The notes beneath the pieces are model-generated. The model was given only the letters and a program-made list of their open reading frames with translations. It had not been told where the DNA came from and searched no databases. From Hymenobacter sp. UV11 (GTDB lineage Bacteria > Bacteroidota > Bacteroidia > Cytophagales > Hymenobacteraceae), in NCBI RefSeq assembly GCF_004684095.1, contig NZ_SRII01000004.1, forward strand, positions 409,760 through 473,759: a DNA stretch of 64,000 nt, in the 5' to 3' direction. Position 1 is the stretch's first letter. Every line of letters begins with the position of its first letter. The position numbers were made by a program, and so were the translations under genes. This document shows, in pieces, positions 39,529 to 48,778 of this stretch.

Positions 39529-40521
39529 ATGAAGATTGCCGTTGTGGGTGCCACCGGGCTGGTGGGCACCGAAATGCTGAAAGTGCTGGCCGAGCGCCAG
39601 TTTCCGGTTACTGAGTTATTGCCCGTGGCCTCGGCCAAATCGGTGGGCCAGCTGGTTCATTTTCAAGGCAAAGACTACCCCGTGGTGAGCATGGAAGACG
39701 CCATTGCGGCGCGCCCGGCCATCGCCATTTTCTCGGCCGGCGGCGGCGTGTCGCTGGAGTTCGCGCCTAAGTTTGCCGAAGTGGGCACCGTGGTGGTTGA
39801 CAACTCGTCGGCCTGGCGCATGGACGCTACCAAGAAGCTGGTGGTGCCCGAAGTGAACGCCGACGTGCTCACCAAAGACGATAAAATCATCGCCAACCCC
39901 AACTGCTCGACCATTCAGCTGGTGGTGGCTCTCAACGACTTGCACAAAAAGTACCAGGCCAAGCGCCTCGTCATCAGCACCTACCAGAGCGTAACCGGCA
40001 CCGGCAAAAAAGCCGTAGACCAGCTCATGGAGGAGCGCGCCGGCCAGCAGGCCAGCAACCCCGCCTACGCCCACCCCATCGACCTGAACGTGCTGCCCCA
40101 CATCGACGTGTTTCAGCCCAACGGCTACACCAAGGAGGAGCTGAAAATGGTGAACGAGACCAAGAAAATCATGGGCGACGACAGCATCCGCGTCACGGCC
40201 ACCTGCGTGCGCGTGCCCGTAATGGGCGGCCACTCCGAGTCGGTGAACATCGAGTTTGCCCACGATTTTGACCTGGCCGAGGTGCGCGACATCCTCAGCA
40301 AAACCGACGGCGTGGAGCTGGTAGACGATGTGCAGAACAATCGCTACCCCATGCCCAAGGACAGCCACGGCCGCGACGCCGTGCTGGTAGGCCGCCTGCG
40401 CCGCGACGACACCCAGCCCAATACCCTCAACATGTGGGTAGTAGCCGACAACCTGCGCAAAGGCGCCGCCACGAATGCGGTGCAGATTGCTGAGTATCTG
40501 ATGGCTAAAGGCTTGGTGTAG
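39529..40521 (+). CDS. asd: Aspartate-semialdehyde dehydrogenase
   Basis: Asd reduces aspartyl phosphate to aspartate semialdehyde, the branch point to lysine/diaminopimelate, threonine and methionine. The 330-residue protein starts MKIAVVGATGLVGTEMLKVL (Rossmann fold). The catalytic Cys is in IIANPNCSTIQ, and the substrate-binding region includes VSTYQSVTGTGKKA-like sequence (here ISTYQSVTG). RVPVMGGHSESVNIEF carries the acid/base His. It stands alone and is followed by a strong terminator. The product feeds homoserine to the metX/metY pathway at 5-8 kb. Confidence 0.97.
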   Translation: MKIAVVGATGLVGTEMLKVLAERQFPVTELLPVASAKSVGQLVHFQGKDYPVVSMEDAIAARPAIAIFSAGGGVSLEFAPKFAEVGTVVVDNSSAWRMDATKKLVVPEVNADVLTKDDKIIANPNCSTIQLVVALNDLHKKYQAKRLVISTYQSVTGTGKKAVDQLMEERAGQQASNPAYAHPIDLNVLPHIDVFQPNGYTKEELKMVNETKKIMGDDSIRVTATCVRVPVMGGHSESVNIEFAHDFDLAEVRDILSKTDGVELVDDVQNNRYPMPKDSHGRDAVLVGRLRRDDTQPNTLNMWVVADNLRKGAATNAVQIAEYLMAKGLV

Positions 40522-40589
40522 AGGCCATATCGCCTCTATTATTGCATGCTGCAACTCTGGCCTTATAAGATTTGCTCAGCGTTAAACCT

Positions 40590-40621
40590 AAAAAGCATCA
40601 GCTTATTAGCTGATGCTTTTT
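40590..40621 (+). terminator. Terminator of asd
   Basis: A perfect stem AAAAAGCATCAGC / GCTGATGCTTTTT with a 6-base loop (TTATTA) lies about 70 bases after the asd stop. Confidence 0.93.
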
Positions 40622-40818
40622 CATGACCGTTTTTCTGCTAATCAAGCAGTAAAGGCTCACTCAAAGACCATCGTTTGGCTGTCAGGTAACTAATTTCCCT
40701 GACACAGCACTAGTGACAATTGGCAAACTGTAGTAACCGAAAATCAGTGCTGACACGGATGTATTGCCCTAAAGTAAATAATACATTTGATGGCACTCTA
40801 ATCACCTCTTGGTTTACT

Positions 40819-41619
40819 ATGAAAACACTGTTATCTAGCGCATTAATTTACATTTGCGCAACTAATTGGTGGCCGTCGCAAATACCTTCCATCTTGGGTA
40901 CTAACGCAACATTACTACCTCCTACCGCCTTCAATCCTTGGCCCCTGCCTGTTCATGCGGCCACAAACGGGAGCGACGACGTTTCTTTTAGGTCGTGCTC
41001 CTACATCGACCCAAATGGTTACAAGTGGACGGCACCAGTCGGCACGATTACAGATGGGGCTTCCATACCAACTATATGCCTTTCATTCGTGGGTGACCGG
41101 CGTGACGAACGGTGGCGTGGTGCATCGTTACTTCATGATGCGTATTGTGGAAAGGCAAATAGTAGCGGAAATTCCTACCACAAAGCCACTTGGCAGAAAG
41201 TGAATAGAATGTTTTACAATGCTTGCCTAGCTGGCGGAACCCCTCAGGCAAAAGCTGCCGCTATGTATAGTGCCGTCTGGTTATTTAATAAGCGGTGGAC
41301 TTATTTAGATAATACAAGCCCCGAATACCTTGCGGCATTGTCACGAGCAGGAGGAAGTACGCTAAGCGAGAATACATCAAGCGCAGTTGCTAACCTGGCT
41401 AAAATGCAAGCATCTCAAGTTGTTATATCTGCGCAGAAGGTTGAGATAAAGCGACTAGATGTAAATGATGTATCGGCTACCCTGAAAATACAGCAAATTA
41501 AAGAAGTAGTAGATTATGCCAAAGCTGATTCGTTGACTTTACCGCGACTTGACTCTATATTAGTAGCAGCTAGCCAGAGATTAAAAACGGGAAATGTGTT
41601 AGTGCTACCAGGGCAATAG
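40819..41619 (+). CDS. DUF1353 protein on low-GC DNA
   Basis: This is a 266-residue protein from the ATG at 40819 (MKTLLSSALIYICATN), which gives a weak signal peptide. An upstream TTG frame to 40720 is unlikely. The DUF1353 core is clear: VGTITDGASIPTICLSF, then WRGASLLHDAYC and a later VWLFNKRW. The last about 70 residues form a Lys/Asp-rich segment likely to be helical. DUF1353 proteins occur in phages and scattered bacteria and have no assigned role. The gene and its 5' flank are much more AT-rich than the neighbours, suggesting acquisition. Confidence 0.78.
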   Translation: MKTLLSSALIYICATNWWPSQIPSILGTNATLLPPTAFNPWPLPVHAATNGSDDVSFRSCSYIDPNGYKWTAPVGTITDGASIPTICLSFVGDRRDERWRGASLLHDAYCGKANSSGNSYHKATWQKVNRMFYNACLAGGTPQAKAAAMYSAVWLFNKRWTYLDNTSPEYLAALSRAGGSTLSENTSSAVANLAKMQASQVVISAQKVEIKRLDVNDVSATLKIQQIKEVVDYAKADSLTLPRLDSILVAASQRLKTGNVLVLPGQ

Positions 41620-41685
41620 AGATGCTGAATGCTATTTTATATTATGAAAGTGTAGGATGGCTAATGAGGAAAATTGTTCGCAACA

Positions 41686-41889
41686 ATGACGCACTACGTG
41701 GCCCTGGGCGACAGCCGCAACGCTCAACGCCTGCGCCGCGTCATCAGCCTGGGCAGCCATGAAATCGTGGAAAACAATGAGCTGCGCTACGGCGTGCGGC
41801 TGGTTGACCTGAGCGTTAATCCGCTGTCCGAAGCGTTGCTGCTGTGGGCTGAGATGCCGGGCCAGGAGGGGGGTAGGGGCTCATTTTGA
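41686..41889 (+). CDS. Possible small protein or gene remnant
   Basis: A 67-residue frame from the ATG at 41686 (MTHYVALGDSRNAQRLRRVIS) has host-like GC and codon use, unlike the DUF1353 gene just before it. It ends with GRGSF encoded by the common GGGGTAGG-type motif. No domain is recognised. It could be a genuine small gene or the stub of a decayed longer gene. Confidence 0.35.
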   Translation: MTHYVALGDSRNAQRLRRVISLGSHEIVENNELRYGVRLVDLSVNPLSEALLLWAEMPGQEGGRGSF

Positions 41890-41907
41890 AATGATTACCC
41901 CAGGGCG

Positions 41908-44184
41908 CTAGCTGGCCTCAATCAGCTGCACGGCTTTTTCGAGTACCTCGTCGCGGCCGTCGGTAATGCCCTGAATGGTGGGCTTAGCCTCCACATCGGG
42001 CACGATGCCGACGCGCTGGGTTTCGCGGCCGTCGGGGTAGTAGATGCCGATGCCGCTGATGCGGGTGTTGATATTGCCGGGCAGCACGATGGCCGACACG
42101 TTGCCGTCGGCCCCGGCCGTGGTGCTGCCTAATACGGTGGCGCGGGGAGCGCTGCGCAGGGCCATGGTGGTGTATTCGGCGTTGCTTTGGGTTATCTCAT
42201 CCACTAAAATAACAACCTTGCCGGGGTAAGCCGGGCCGGGGTCGGCCGTTACTTTTATAGCCAGGGTTTGCGCAAAAAAGCCTGGGTAGGTAGCCTGTAG
42301 TCGGCTGAAGCGCACAAACTCAGCCGGCTTGCTGAGTAAGTACTTGGCCAACGTAAAAACCACGAAATCAGAAGGATAATTGCGGATGTCAATGACTAGT
42401 CCCTTGGTCTTCTGAGCCTTAGCCATAATGTCGGCCAGGTCGGCGTTGTGGATAGTGCCGAGGGCCAGGTAGCCGATGTTGCCCGGCAGCAGGCGCCAGG
42501 CGGGGGCTTTGGGGTCGGGGGTGCCATAGTTCACGGCCAGGTTGAGCTGGCTGGCGGGCACGCGGTCGATGGTAACGGCAAACTCGCGGCCGGCGCGGCG
42601 CACCACCAGGGCCACTTGCGGGGTAGGGCCACGCAGCAGGTCGCGGGCAATGTTGCGCAGCTGGGTGGGCTCGTTAGATGCGGGCGTGATGGGCTGGCGG
42701 GCCTGCACCAGCTCCGCCACCGGCCGGCCATCTACCCGCACCACCACATCGCCGGGCTTAAGGGTAGTGGCGGCCCCCAGGGCAGCATCGTAATAGCCCG
42801 CCACCACGGCCTGGCCCTCCACAAAGCGCAGCCACAGCGCCGCGTAATAAGTGCCCCAGTAGGTAGTTAATATCTTGTCATTAAAGATGTTGGCGTGGGT
42901 GTCGTGCACGCGGGCGATGAGGGCCAGCGCCGTGAGCCGGTACTGCTCGGCCGTGCCCGCGGCCACAAACTGCGGAATGAACTCGGGCAGCACCCGCTGC
43001 CAGTCTTCGCCGATGGCGTAGCGGTAGGGGAAGTAGTAGTCTATCATGTTCCAATACCGAAACAGCGCCAGCAGGCGCAGGCCGGCATCGGGGGTAGGCG
43101 TGGCGGCGTAGGCTTCCTCGTGCTCAAAAATGGGGTTGCCCACGCCCGGCGCAGCGCGCACGTAGTAGTGCGGGCCCTGGTTGCGGTTGCGGCGCAGGTA
43201 GTCCAACTGCGCGCGCAGGTCGGGGCTCAGCTGCGCCTTATCGCTGAGCCAGGCCAGGTCGGGCTGCAGGCGCATGGCGGCGGGCGCGGGCTCGCGGCAG
43301 GTGGCGCAGGCGGGCACCGGCCCCAGGCTGGTAAGCCATGCGCTCAGCACCGCGCTGCGGGCCTGCTCGGTCTTGCTGCTGAGCACGCGGGGCAGCACGC
43401 GCAGCAGCTCGGCATCAAAGTTATAGTCGCCGCGGGCCACGGCGGGGTGGTAGTATTTCACAAAGCCCCACATCCGCCCCAGCACCGCTAGGTTGTCGAT
43501 TTGCTGTTTGCTCAGGTTGCTGAGGGTCAGGCCCGAGCCGCGCCGAAAAGCCGTGTCCTGCTCGGCTTTGTAGTGCACCACCGGCTTAGCTGGCGCCTGG
43601 TCAACCGGCCGGCCATCCACGGTTAGCGTCAGCTGGTCGAGCCACAGCGTGCCGGTAGCGGGCAGCAGGGTGCCGAAGTAAAGGGTCTTAGCCTCGTTGG
43701 CGAGGGGTAGGGTGATGGTGTACTGCTGCCAGTCGGTAGTGCCCCGCACCGGGCGCTTCTGCATGTTGTCAAAGGCCAGCATACCCTGCTCGCCGTCCAC
43801 GCGCAGCCACAGGCCCGCGTAGCCGTTCTGCACCTGGTCCGTTTTGAGAAAGCCCGTCAGCTTCACCGACTTGCCCCCAAACGTGACGGGCAGCCGCATC
43901 GTGGCCACGCCAAACGCATCCGCTGGCCGGGTGGCGCCCACCGACTGCACCCGCAGCGCGTAGCGGCCGTCGTGGTGCGTCAGCGAATCGGCGGCGGCCA
44001 GGTAGCCGCTGGCGGCATCCGGCGGGGTAGGGCCGCTCAGGCTGGTCCACCACCCCGCGGGCAGGTGCGTGCGGTGGTCTACCTGCTCAAAGCTCAGGTT
44101 GAGTGGGGGGGTAGGCGCCTGGGCCCAGCCGGCCAGCGGGGTGCGCACGAGCAAAGCGGCCAAAATCAGCCAGCAAGTTTTCAT
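41908..44184 (-). CDS. Exported S41-family peptidase (C-terminal processing protease-like)
   Basis: The protein has 758 residues from the ATG at 44184 (MKTCWLILAALLVRTPLAGWAQ signal); the frame to 44211 is not needed. After an N-terminal carbohydrate-binding-like beta domain (about 25-190) comes a helical part. Then a PDZ-like section has LKPGDVVVRVDGRPV. The S41 catalytic core has the nucleophile Ser in EITQSNAEYTTMAL, with GSTTAGADGNVS after it. It should cleave peptides in the periplasm. The S9 peptidase gene follows 82 bases upstream on the same strand, so the two may be co-transcribed. Confidence 0.88.
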   Translation of the reverse strand: MKTCWLILAALLVRTPLAGWAQAPTPPLNLSFEQVDHRTHLPAGWWTSLSGPTPPDAASGYLAAADSLTHHDGRYALRVQSVGATRPADAFGVATMRLPVTFGGKSVKLTGFLKTDQVQNGYAGLWLRVDGEQGMLAFDNMQKRPVRGTTDWQQYTITLPLANEAKTLYFGTLLPATGTLWLDQLTLTVDGRPVDQAPAKPVVHYKAEQDTAFRRGSGLTLSNLSKQQIDNLAVLGRMWGFVKYYHPAVARGDYNFDAELLRVLPRVLSSKTEQARSAVLSAWLTSLGPVPACATCREPAPAAMRLQPDLAWLSDKAQLSPDLRAQLDYLRRNRNQGPHYYVRAAPGVGNPIFEHEEAYAATPTPDAGLRLLALFRYWNMIDYYFPYRYAIGEDWQRVLPEFIPQFVAAGTAEQYRLTALALIARVHDTHANIFNDKILTTYWGTYYAALWLRFVEGQAVVAGYYDAALGAATTLKPGDVVVRVDGRPVAELVQARQPITPASNEPTQLRNIARDLLRGPTPQVALVVRRAGREFAVTIDRVPASQLNLAVNYGTPDPKAPAWRLLPGNIGYLALGTIHNADLADIMAKAQKTKGLVIDIRNYPSDFVVFTLAKYLLSKPAEFVRFSRLQATYPGFFAQTLAIKVTADPGPAYPGKVVILVDEITQSNAEYTTMALRSAPRATVLGSTTAGADGNVSAIVLPGNINTRISGIGIYYPDGRETQRVGIVPDVEAKPTIQGITDGRDEVLEKAVQLIEAS

Positions 44185-44266
44185 AGCATTGCGAGGAAAA
44201 GGATGTACCAAGATACTTGGATAGAGCCTCTTCCCGGCGCAATGGTTGCCAGGCCGCGGCGGCTGC

Positions 44267-46600
44267 CTACTGCACCGCGTTGCGCAGGTCGGGGCGGGGC
44301 TGCATCTGGTAGTTAGGCGGGGGGGTAGCGCCGGCCAGGTTCTGCACGAAGTAGTCCCAGCGGCGGCGCGTCATGTAGGGCGAGTAGGCGCCGTAGCCGT
44401 GCTGGGCATTCGGAAATACCACCAAATCATAGCTCTTGTTGGCGCGGGTGAGGGCTTCCACTACGAGCATCGTGTTGTAGGGCGGCACGTTGTCGTCCAT
44501 CAGGCCGTGGGCCAGCATCAGCTTGCCCGTCAGGTTTTTGGCGAAGGTGGCGTTGGCCTGGTTGTCGTAGTTGGTGGTGCCGTCGGGGTTCTGCTTCAGC
44601 AGGCCGATGTAGCGCTCAGCCCAGTCGTCCTCGTAGTTGCGGTTTTCGTGGTTGCCCGATTCCGAGATGCCCACTTTGAAGAAATCGGGGTAGCGGAACA
44701 TGGCCGCCGCCGCCGCGTAGCCGCCGCCCGAGTGCCCCCAGATGCCGGCCCGCGCCAGGTCGATGTAGGGGTATTTCTGGGCCAGCTGCTTCATGCCGGC
44801 CACCTGGTCGGGGAGCGTGTTCTCGTACATGTTGCCGTAGCAGCCATCGTGGTAGCTTTTCGAGCGCAGCGGGTTGCAACTGCCCTCAATTACCACCACC
44901 ACAAAGCCCAGTTCGGCCAGCGCCTGGTGGTCGCTGCGGCCGGCCGAAAACGACCAGCTGCCCACGCCGCCGCCCTGCGGGCCGGGGTAGATATAGTTGA
45001 TAATCGGGTACTTCTTGCCGGGTTCCAGCGTGGTGGGCGCAAACAGCAGCCCATACAAATCGGTCTGCCCATCGGCAGCTTTCACCGTAATGGGGGTAGG
45101 GGCCTTCCAGCCGGTGGCGGTGAGGCGCGAGATGTCGGTTTTCTCCAGCGTGGCCAGCAGCTTGCCGTCGGCGGCGCGCAGCACGGTGGCTCCGGGCTTG
45201 TCGGGCTGCGAGTAGGTGTCCACGAAGTAGCGGCCCGAGGGCGACAGCGCCACCTGGTGGTTGCCGGCCTCCGGCGTGAGCAGGGTCAGGCCCTTGCCAT
45301 CGAGCCCGATGCGGTAGAGCTGGGTAAAGTAGGGGTTGTTCAGCTCGCGGCCATCGGCCAGGAAGTAGAGTTGGCGCTTCTGCTCGTCTACGTGCAGCAG
45401 CTTGGTCACCACGAAGTTGCCCCTGGTAATTTGGTGCTTGACCTTGCCAGTGGTGGCGTCGTAGAGGTAGAGGTGGCCCCAGTTATCGCGCTCCGAATAC
45501 CAGATAGCTTCTTTGGTTTTGGGCAAATAGCGCCAGTTGATGGCGCCCTGGCCCGACTCGTACTGCGTGGGCACTGTTTCTTCCATCACCTCGCGCACGG
45601 CACCAGTAGCGGCGTCAGCCACCCGCATTTTTTCCCGCTTGTGGTCGCGCGAAGTTGATACGAAGGCCAGCTGCCGGCCGTCGGCGCTCCAGTCCACGTC
45701 GTCGAAGGTGCCGCTGCTCGAAATATCGTCCGAGAGCGAGGCGCGGTGTGGGTCGGGGGGCACTTGCAGGCGCACCACCTTGGCCGGGTTCACCTCCACA
45801 ATAACTCGCTCGATGGTGGCAATTTCCTTGTCGCCGGCCAGCGGGTATTTCCAGGTTTTGAGCTGGGGCGTGCCCACATTGGTGGTTACCAGGTACATAT
45901 CGCCCACCCGGCGCTGGTCTTGCCGGAAGGTGGCGATTTTGCGCGAGTCGGGCGACCAGCGCAGCACGGGCTTGTCGCTGTGCGTCCAGCCGGCGTTATC
46001 GGTGGCGTAGCCGTAGTCCTTGGCCCCGTCGGTGGTCAGCTGGGTGAGCTGGTTGGTCTGGGTGTCGCGCACCCACAGGTTGTCGTCTTTGATGAAGGCG
46101 GCCAGCCGGCCGTCGGGCGAATCTATCTCGTTGTCGACGTTGGCGTTGAGCGCGGCGGCGGGCTTGGCGCCGGGGCTCACTTTCCCGCTCACGATGTCGT
46201 AGTTCCAGCTTTTGCCGCCGGCCGCGAAGGCAAAGCCCTTGGCATCATCCGAAAAATCGAGGTCGCGAAACGGCAGCCGGCCCGCCTCATACGTGGTGCC
46301 GCTGGCCGCAGAAAGCGCCGCCGCCAGCTTGGCCTGGTCAAAGGCCACGGTGCGGGTTTTGCGGGCCGGGTCCACCACAATAAACTCGCTGCCCCGCGCC
46401 GTCAGCACCCGGTACCACAGCCGGTCGTTGGCCAGCCAGTGGGGCTGGCCGATACTGCCATCCACCAGCGCCTGCGTGTTGTAGCCCATAAAGCGCTCGG
46501 CGCGGGCGTAGTCGGCGGCCGTGAGGGCAGGCTGTTGGGCCGCAGCGGCTCCCGAAACGAGGAGCGCCACCGCCAGGAAACCCGGAAAATACGTGTGCAT
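44267..46600 (-). CDS. S9-family dipeptidyl peptidase IV-like enzyme
   Basis: This is a 777-residue exported serine peptidase with signal MHTYFPGFLAVALLVSGAAA. Residues about 100-480 form the DPPIV N-terminal propeller (LRWSPDSRKIATFRQDQRRV, WSADGRQLAFVSTSRD). The C-terminal alpha/beta hydrolase domain has Ser in GIWGHSGGGYAAAAAM, Asp in HGLMDDNVPP and His in PNAQHGYGAYS. The length and motif set match bacterial prolyl dipeptidyl peptidases. It should trim peptides in the periplasm together with the adjoining S41 peptidase. Confidence 0.94.
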   Translation of the reverse strand: MHTYFPGFLAVALLVSGAAAAQQPALTAADYARAERFMGYNTQALVDGSIGQPHWLANDRLWYRVLTARGSEFIVVDPARKTRTVAFDQAKLAAALSAASGTTYEAGRLPFRDLDFSDDAKGFAFAAGGKSWNYDIVSGKVSPGAKPAAALNANVDNEIDSPDGRLAAFIKDDNLWVRDTQTNQLTQLTTDGAKDYGYATDNAGWTHSDKPVLRWSPDSRKIATFRQDQRRVGDMYLVTTNVGTPQLKTWKYPLAGDKEIATIERVIVEVNPAKVVRLQVPPDPHRASLSDDISSSGTFDDVDWSADGRQLAFVSTSRDHKREKMRVADAATGAVREVMEETVPTQYESGQGAINWRYLPKTKEAIWYSERDNWGHLYLYDATTGKVKHQITRGNFVVTKLLHVDEQKRQLYFLADGRELNNPYFTQLYRIGLDGKGLTLLTPEAGNHQVALSPSGRYFVDTYSQPDKPGATVLRAADGKLLATLEKTDISRLTATGWKAPTPITVKAADGQTDLYGLLFAPTTLEPGKKYPIINYIYPGPQGGGVGSWSFSAGRSDHQALAELGFVVVVIEGSCNPLRSKSYHDGCYGNMYENTLPDQVAGMKQLAQKYPYIDLARAGIWGHSGGGYAAAAAMFRYPDFFKVGISESGNHENRNYEDDWAERYIGLLKQNPDGTTNYDNQANATFAKNLTGKLMLAHGLMDDNVPPYNTMLVVEALTRANKSYDLVVFPNAQHGYGAYSPYMTRRRWDYFVQNLAGATPPPNYQMQPRPDLRNAVQ

Positions 46601-46707
46601 AAGAGGGGTAGGAAACCAGCCAATTAGCCGGCGTTTTATCAGCGCAAGGTATTACCAAATGCCCGACGGGGCCGCGCCCAGGTGGCTCCCTACCCCCCTG
46701 CCAAGCG

Positions 46708-48126
46708 TTACATCGCCTTCATCCACGGCGCGTTCAGGCGCACGTACACCGAGGCCGAGAGGGGTAGGCGGCCGTAGCCCGGCCCATAATAAGAGCCCGG
46801 CGCGTAGCGGTTTCCCTGGAGTGTCTCCGGGATAACGTAGCCCGTGAGTTGGCCGCCTACGCTCAACTCGGGGCCGCGCGGGCCGCCCAGCGTGGTAAGG
46901 CGATAGCTAGCGCCCAGCGTCAAGGCATTGACGTTGAAAACAGTGGCTACATACCCATCATTAGGACCGACAATGTAGAAATTCAGCTCCTCGCTGTCCT
47001 TCTGCACGAACTCGTAGCGGCCGTAAAACGTGGGCCGGCCCAGCGTGAGGTTGGTTTCGGCCAGCACGGCGTGCTCGGGGCCTTTGCCGACAGTTTTGTT
47101 CATGCCCCACACCAGCGACGACGCAATGTAGTGGCGCTGGCCCCAGCTGCGGCTGTGCAGCACCGAGGCCGTGGTGCGGTGCACGTTTTCGTCGGGGTGC
47201 AGGTCCTCGGGGCTTTTAATATAGGCGTGGCTGACTTGCAGCGCCAGGGTAGGACCCGGGTTCCAGTTGAGGCGCGTGGCCCACGAGTCAGCGCGCGGCC
47301 GGTCAAAGTCGAAGCGGTACTGGTCGGGCTCACGGCCCGTGAAGTTGCTGCCTTCCAGCTTAAACTGCTTGTAGCGCAGCCCCAGCGTGGCTACGCCGAA
47401 GGTGATGTGCGTGGCGTCGGTCCAGTGGTGCGAGAGCGGCGCGTCGGGGTTGGGCATGGCCGAGAGCCGGTGCATAAACGCCGTGGGCCCCACGGCCGGC
47501 TCGCCGGGGTAGCCCAGGTAGGCGGTCAGGTCCACATCCTTCGAAAAAGCGTAGGTGTAGCCCACGCTCAGCCCCGAAAACAGGTCGTGCGGGTGCTGCT
47601 TATCGATGAGCGGCTGGCCTTTGTAAGATTCCCCGGTTTGAAATAAGAGCGGGTAGCCGCCGCGCGTTTCGGTCAGTGCATCGAGGCTCATCATCAGGCT
47701 CAGGTTCAGTAGGCCGCGCTCGCCCACCCGGCGCTGAGCCATGGTCATAAACCAGTTGGGGCCATCCACGGCGTTGGCGTGGCCGCGCGCGCCATTATGG
47801 TTGAAATTCTGGCTGGTGTAGCGCCCGAAGGCCGCGCCGTGGTACATCAGCATCCAGGGGCCTTTGTGCTGCATCCACATGTACATATCGGTCTGGTCGG
47901 GCTGCCAGGCCGTGCCCGAGCCGTTGCGCGACATCGGCAGGTTGCGCGAGTAGGCGTGGCTCATGGGTATATCGCCCATGCTACCCATCTCCATGCCGCT
48001 CAGGTCGTGGTGGGCCGTATCGGCGGGCATGGCCATACCCGGCATGGCGTGGTGGTCGTGCTGTGCCAGGGCGGGGGTAGCAGCCAAGGCGGCGGCTAGC
48101 AGGGGAAGCAGAGTAGACTTGCGCAT
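46708..48126 (-). CDS. His/Met-rich outer-membrane protein of a copper locus
   Basis: This is a 472-residue exported protein. The signal peptide ends TPALAQ, and the mature N-terminus is a metal-ligand-like stretch (HDHHAMPGMAMPADTAHHDLSGMEMGSMGD). The remainder is aromatic-rich and looks like an outer-membrane barrel (ITFGVATLGLRYKQFKLEG, LSASVYVRLNAPW). No named family is recognised with confidence. The divergent neighbour is a Cys-rich copper-binding-type protein and the next gene an HMA-AraC regulator. A copper-related role in the outer membrane is inferred from composition and context. Confidence 0.7.
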   Translation of the reverse strand: MRKSTLLPLLAAALAATPALAQHDHHAMPGMAMPADTAHHDLSGMEMGSMGDIPMSHAYSRNLPMSRNGSGTAWQPDQTDMYMWMQHKGPWMLMYHGAAFGRYTSQNFNHNGARGHANAVDGPNWFMTMAQRRVGERGLLNLSLMMSLDALTETRGGYPLLFQTGESYKGQPLIDKQHPHDLFSGLSVGYTYAFSKDVDLTAYLGYPGEPAVGPTAFMHRLSAMPNPDAPLSHHWTDATHITFGVATLGLRYKQFKLEGSNFTGREPDQYRFDFDRPRADSWATRLNWNPGPTLALQVSHAYIKSPEDLHPDENVHRTTASVLHSRSWGQRHYIASSLVWGMNKTVGKGPEHAVLAETNLTLGRPTFYGRYEFVQKDSEELNFYIVGPNDGYVATVFNVNALTLGASYRLTTLGGPRGPELSVGGQLTGYVIPETLQGNRYAPGSYYGPGYGRLPLSASVYVRLNAPWMKAM

Positions 48127-48347
48127 GCAGGGAAGTAGTTAATGAACTGCTCATCTAACGCATCCGGCTCCCCGAAGGTCACGCGCCGGGCCGGTAAGGT
48201 TCGGCCGGCGGGCGCACATAATTCCGGGCAGCAGCAGCTTATCCCCGCATTTTGTATGCTGTACGCCCGCACTTTACACCGACTCCGCCTACCCCCTCCC
48301 GTATAAAGAACCAGCCCACCACTGCGGCTCCCTATTTCCTTTTCCGT

Positions 48348-48683
48348 ATGAAAAATGCTCCCGTTGAATACCGCAACGTCCTCGATGCCCTGGCCCGCTG
48401 CATAGCTGCCTGCGAATACTGCGCCGATGCCTGCCTTTCGGAAGACAATATCCAGATGATGGTGGGCTGCATTCGCACCGACCGCGACTGCGCCGACATC
48501 TGCCGCGTCACGGCTGCTTTCATCGCCCGCAACTCGTCCCACGCGCCCCACATTATGAAGGAGTGCATAGAAATTTGCCAGAAGTGCTACGATGAGTGCT
48601 CGCAGCACAAGCACGACCACTGCCAGCAGTGCGCCGAGGCCTGCAAAGCCTGCATCGACGCCTGCAAAAGCTACCAGCAGTAA
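48348..48683 (+). CDS. Four-helix-bundle Cys-rich copper-binding-type protein (DUF326/Csp-like)
   Basis: This is a 111-residue protein from the ATG at 48348 (MKNAPVEYRNVLDALARC). It has about 14 Cys in helix-compatible spacing: ARCIAACEYCADACLSED, GCIRTDRDCADICRV, KECIEICQKCYDECSQHK, and CQQCAEACKACIDACKSYQQ. This is the pattern of Csp copper-storage proteins and DUF326. No signal peptide is seen, so it is cytosolic, like Csp3. It would bind many Cu(I) ions. The neighbours (His/Met-rich barrel, HMA-AraC regulator) support a copper role. Confidence 0.88.
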   Translation: MKNAPVEYRNVLDALARCIAACEYCADACLSEDNIQMMVGCIRTDRDCADICRVTAAFIARNSSHAPHIMKECIEICQKCYDECSQHKHDHCQQCAEACKACIDACKSYQQ

Positions 48684-48775
48684 GTGAGTAGTTGAGTACA
48701 TGAGTAAGGGCCACTGAAACAGGATTTTATCCCGCGTCTCAGTGGCCCTTACTCATGTACTCAACTACTCACTTA
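48681..48775. repeat. Inverted repeat between convergent csp and regulator genes
   Basis: A perfect 37-bp arm TAAGTGAGTAGTTGAGTACA... (48681-48717) pairs with 48739-48775. The first three bases are the stop codon of the copper-binding protein. It probably ends transcription from both sides or protects transcript ends, but lacks long T-runs. Confidence 0.92.
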
Positions 48776-48778
48776 CCG

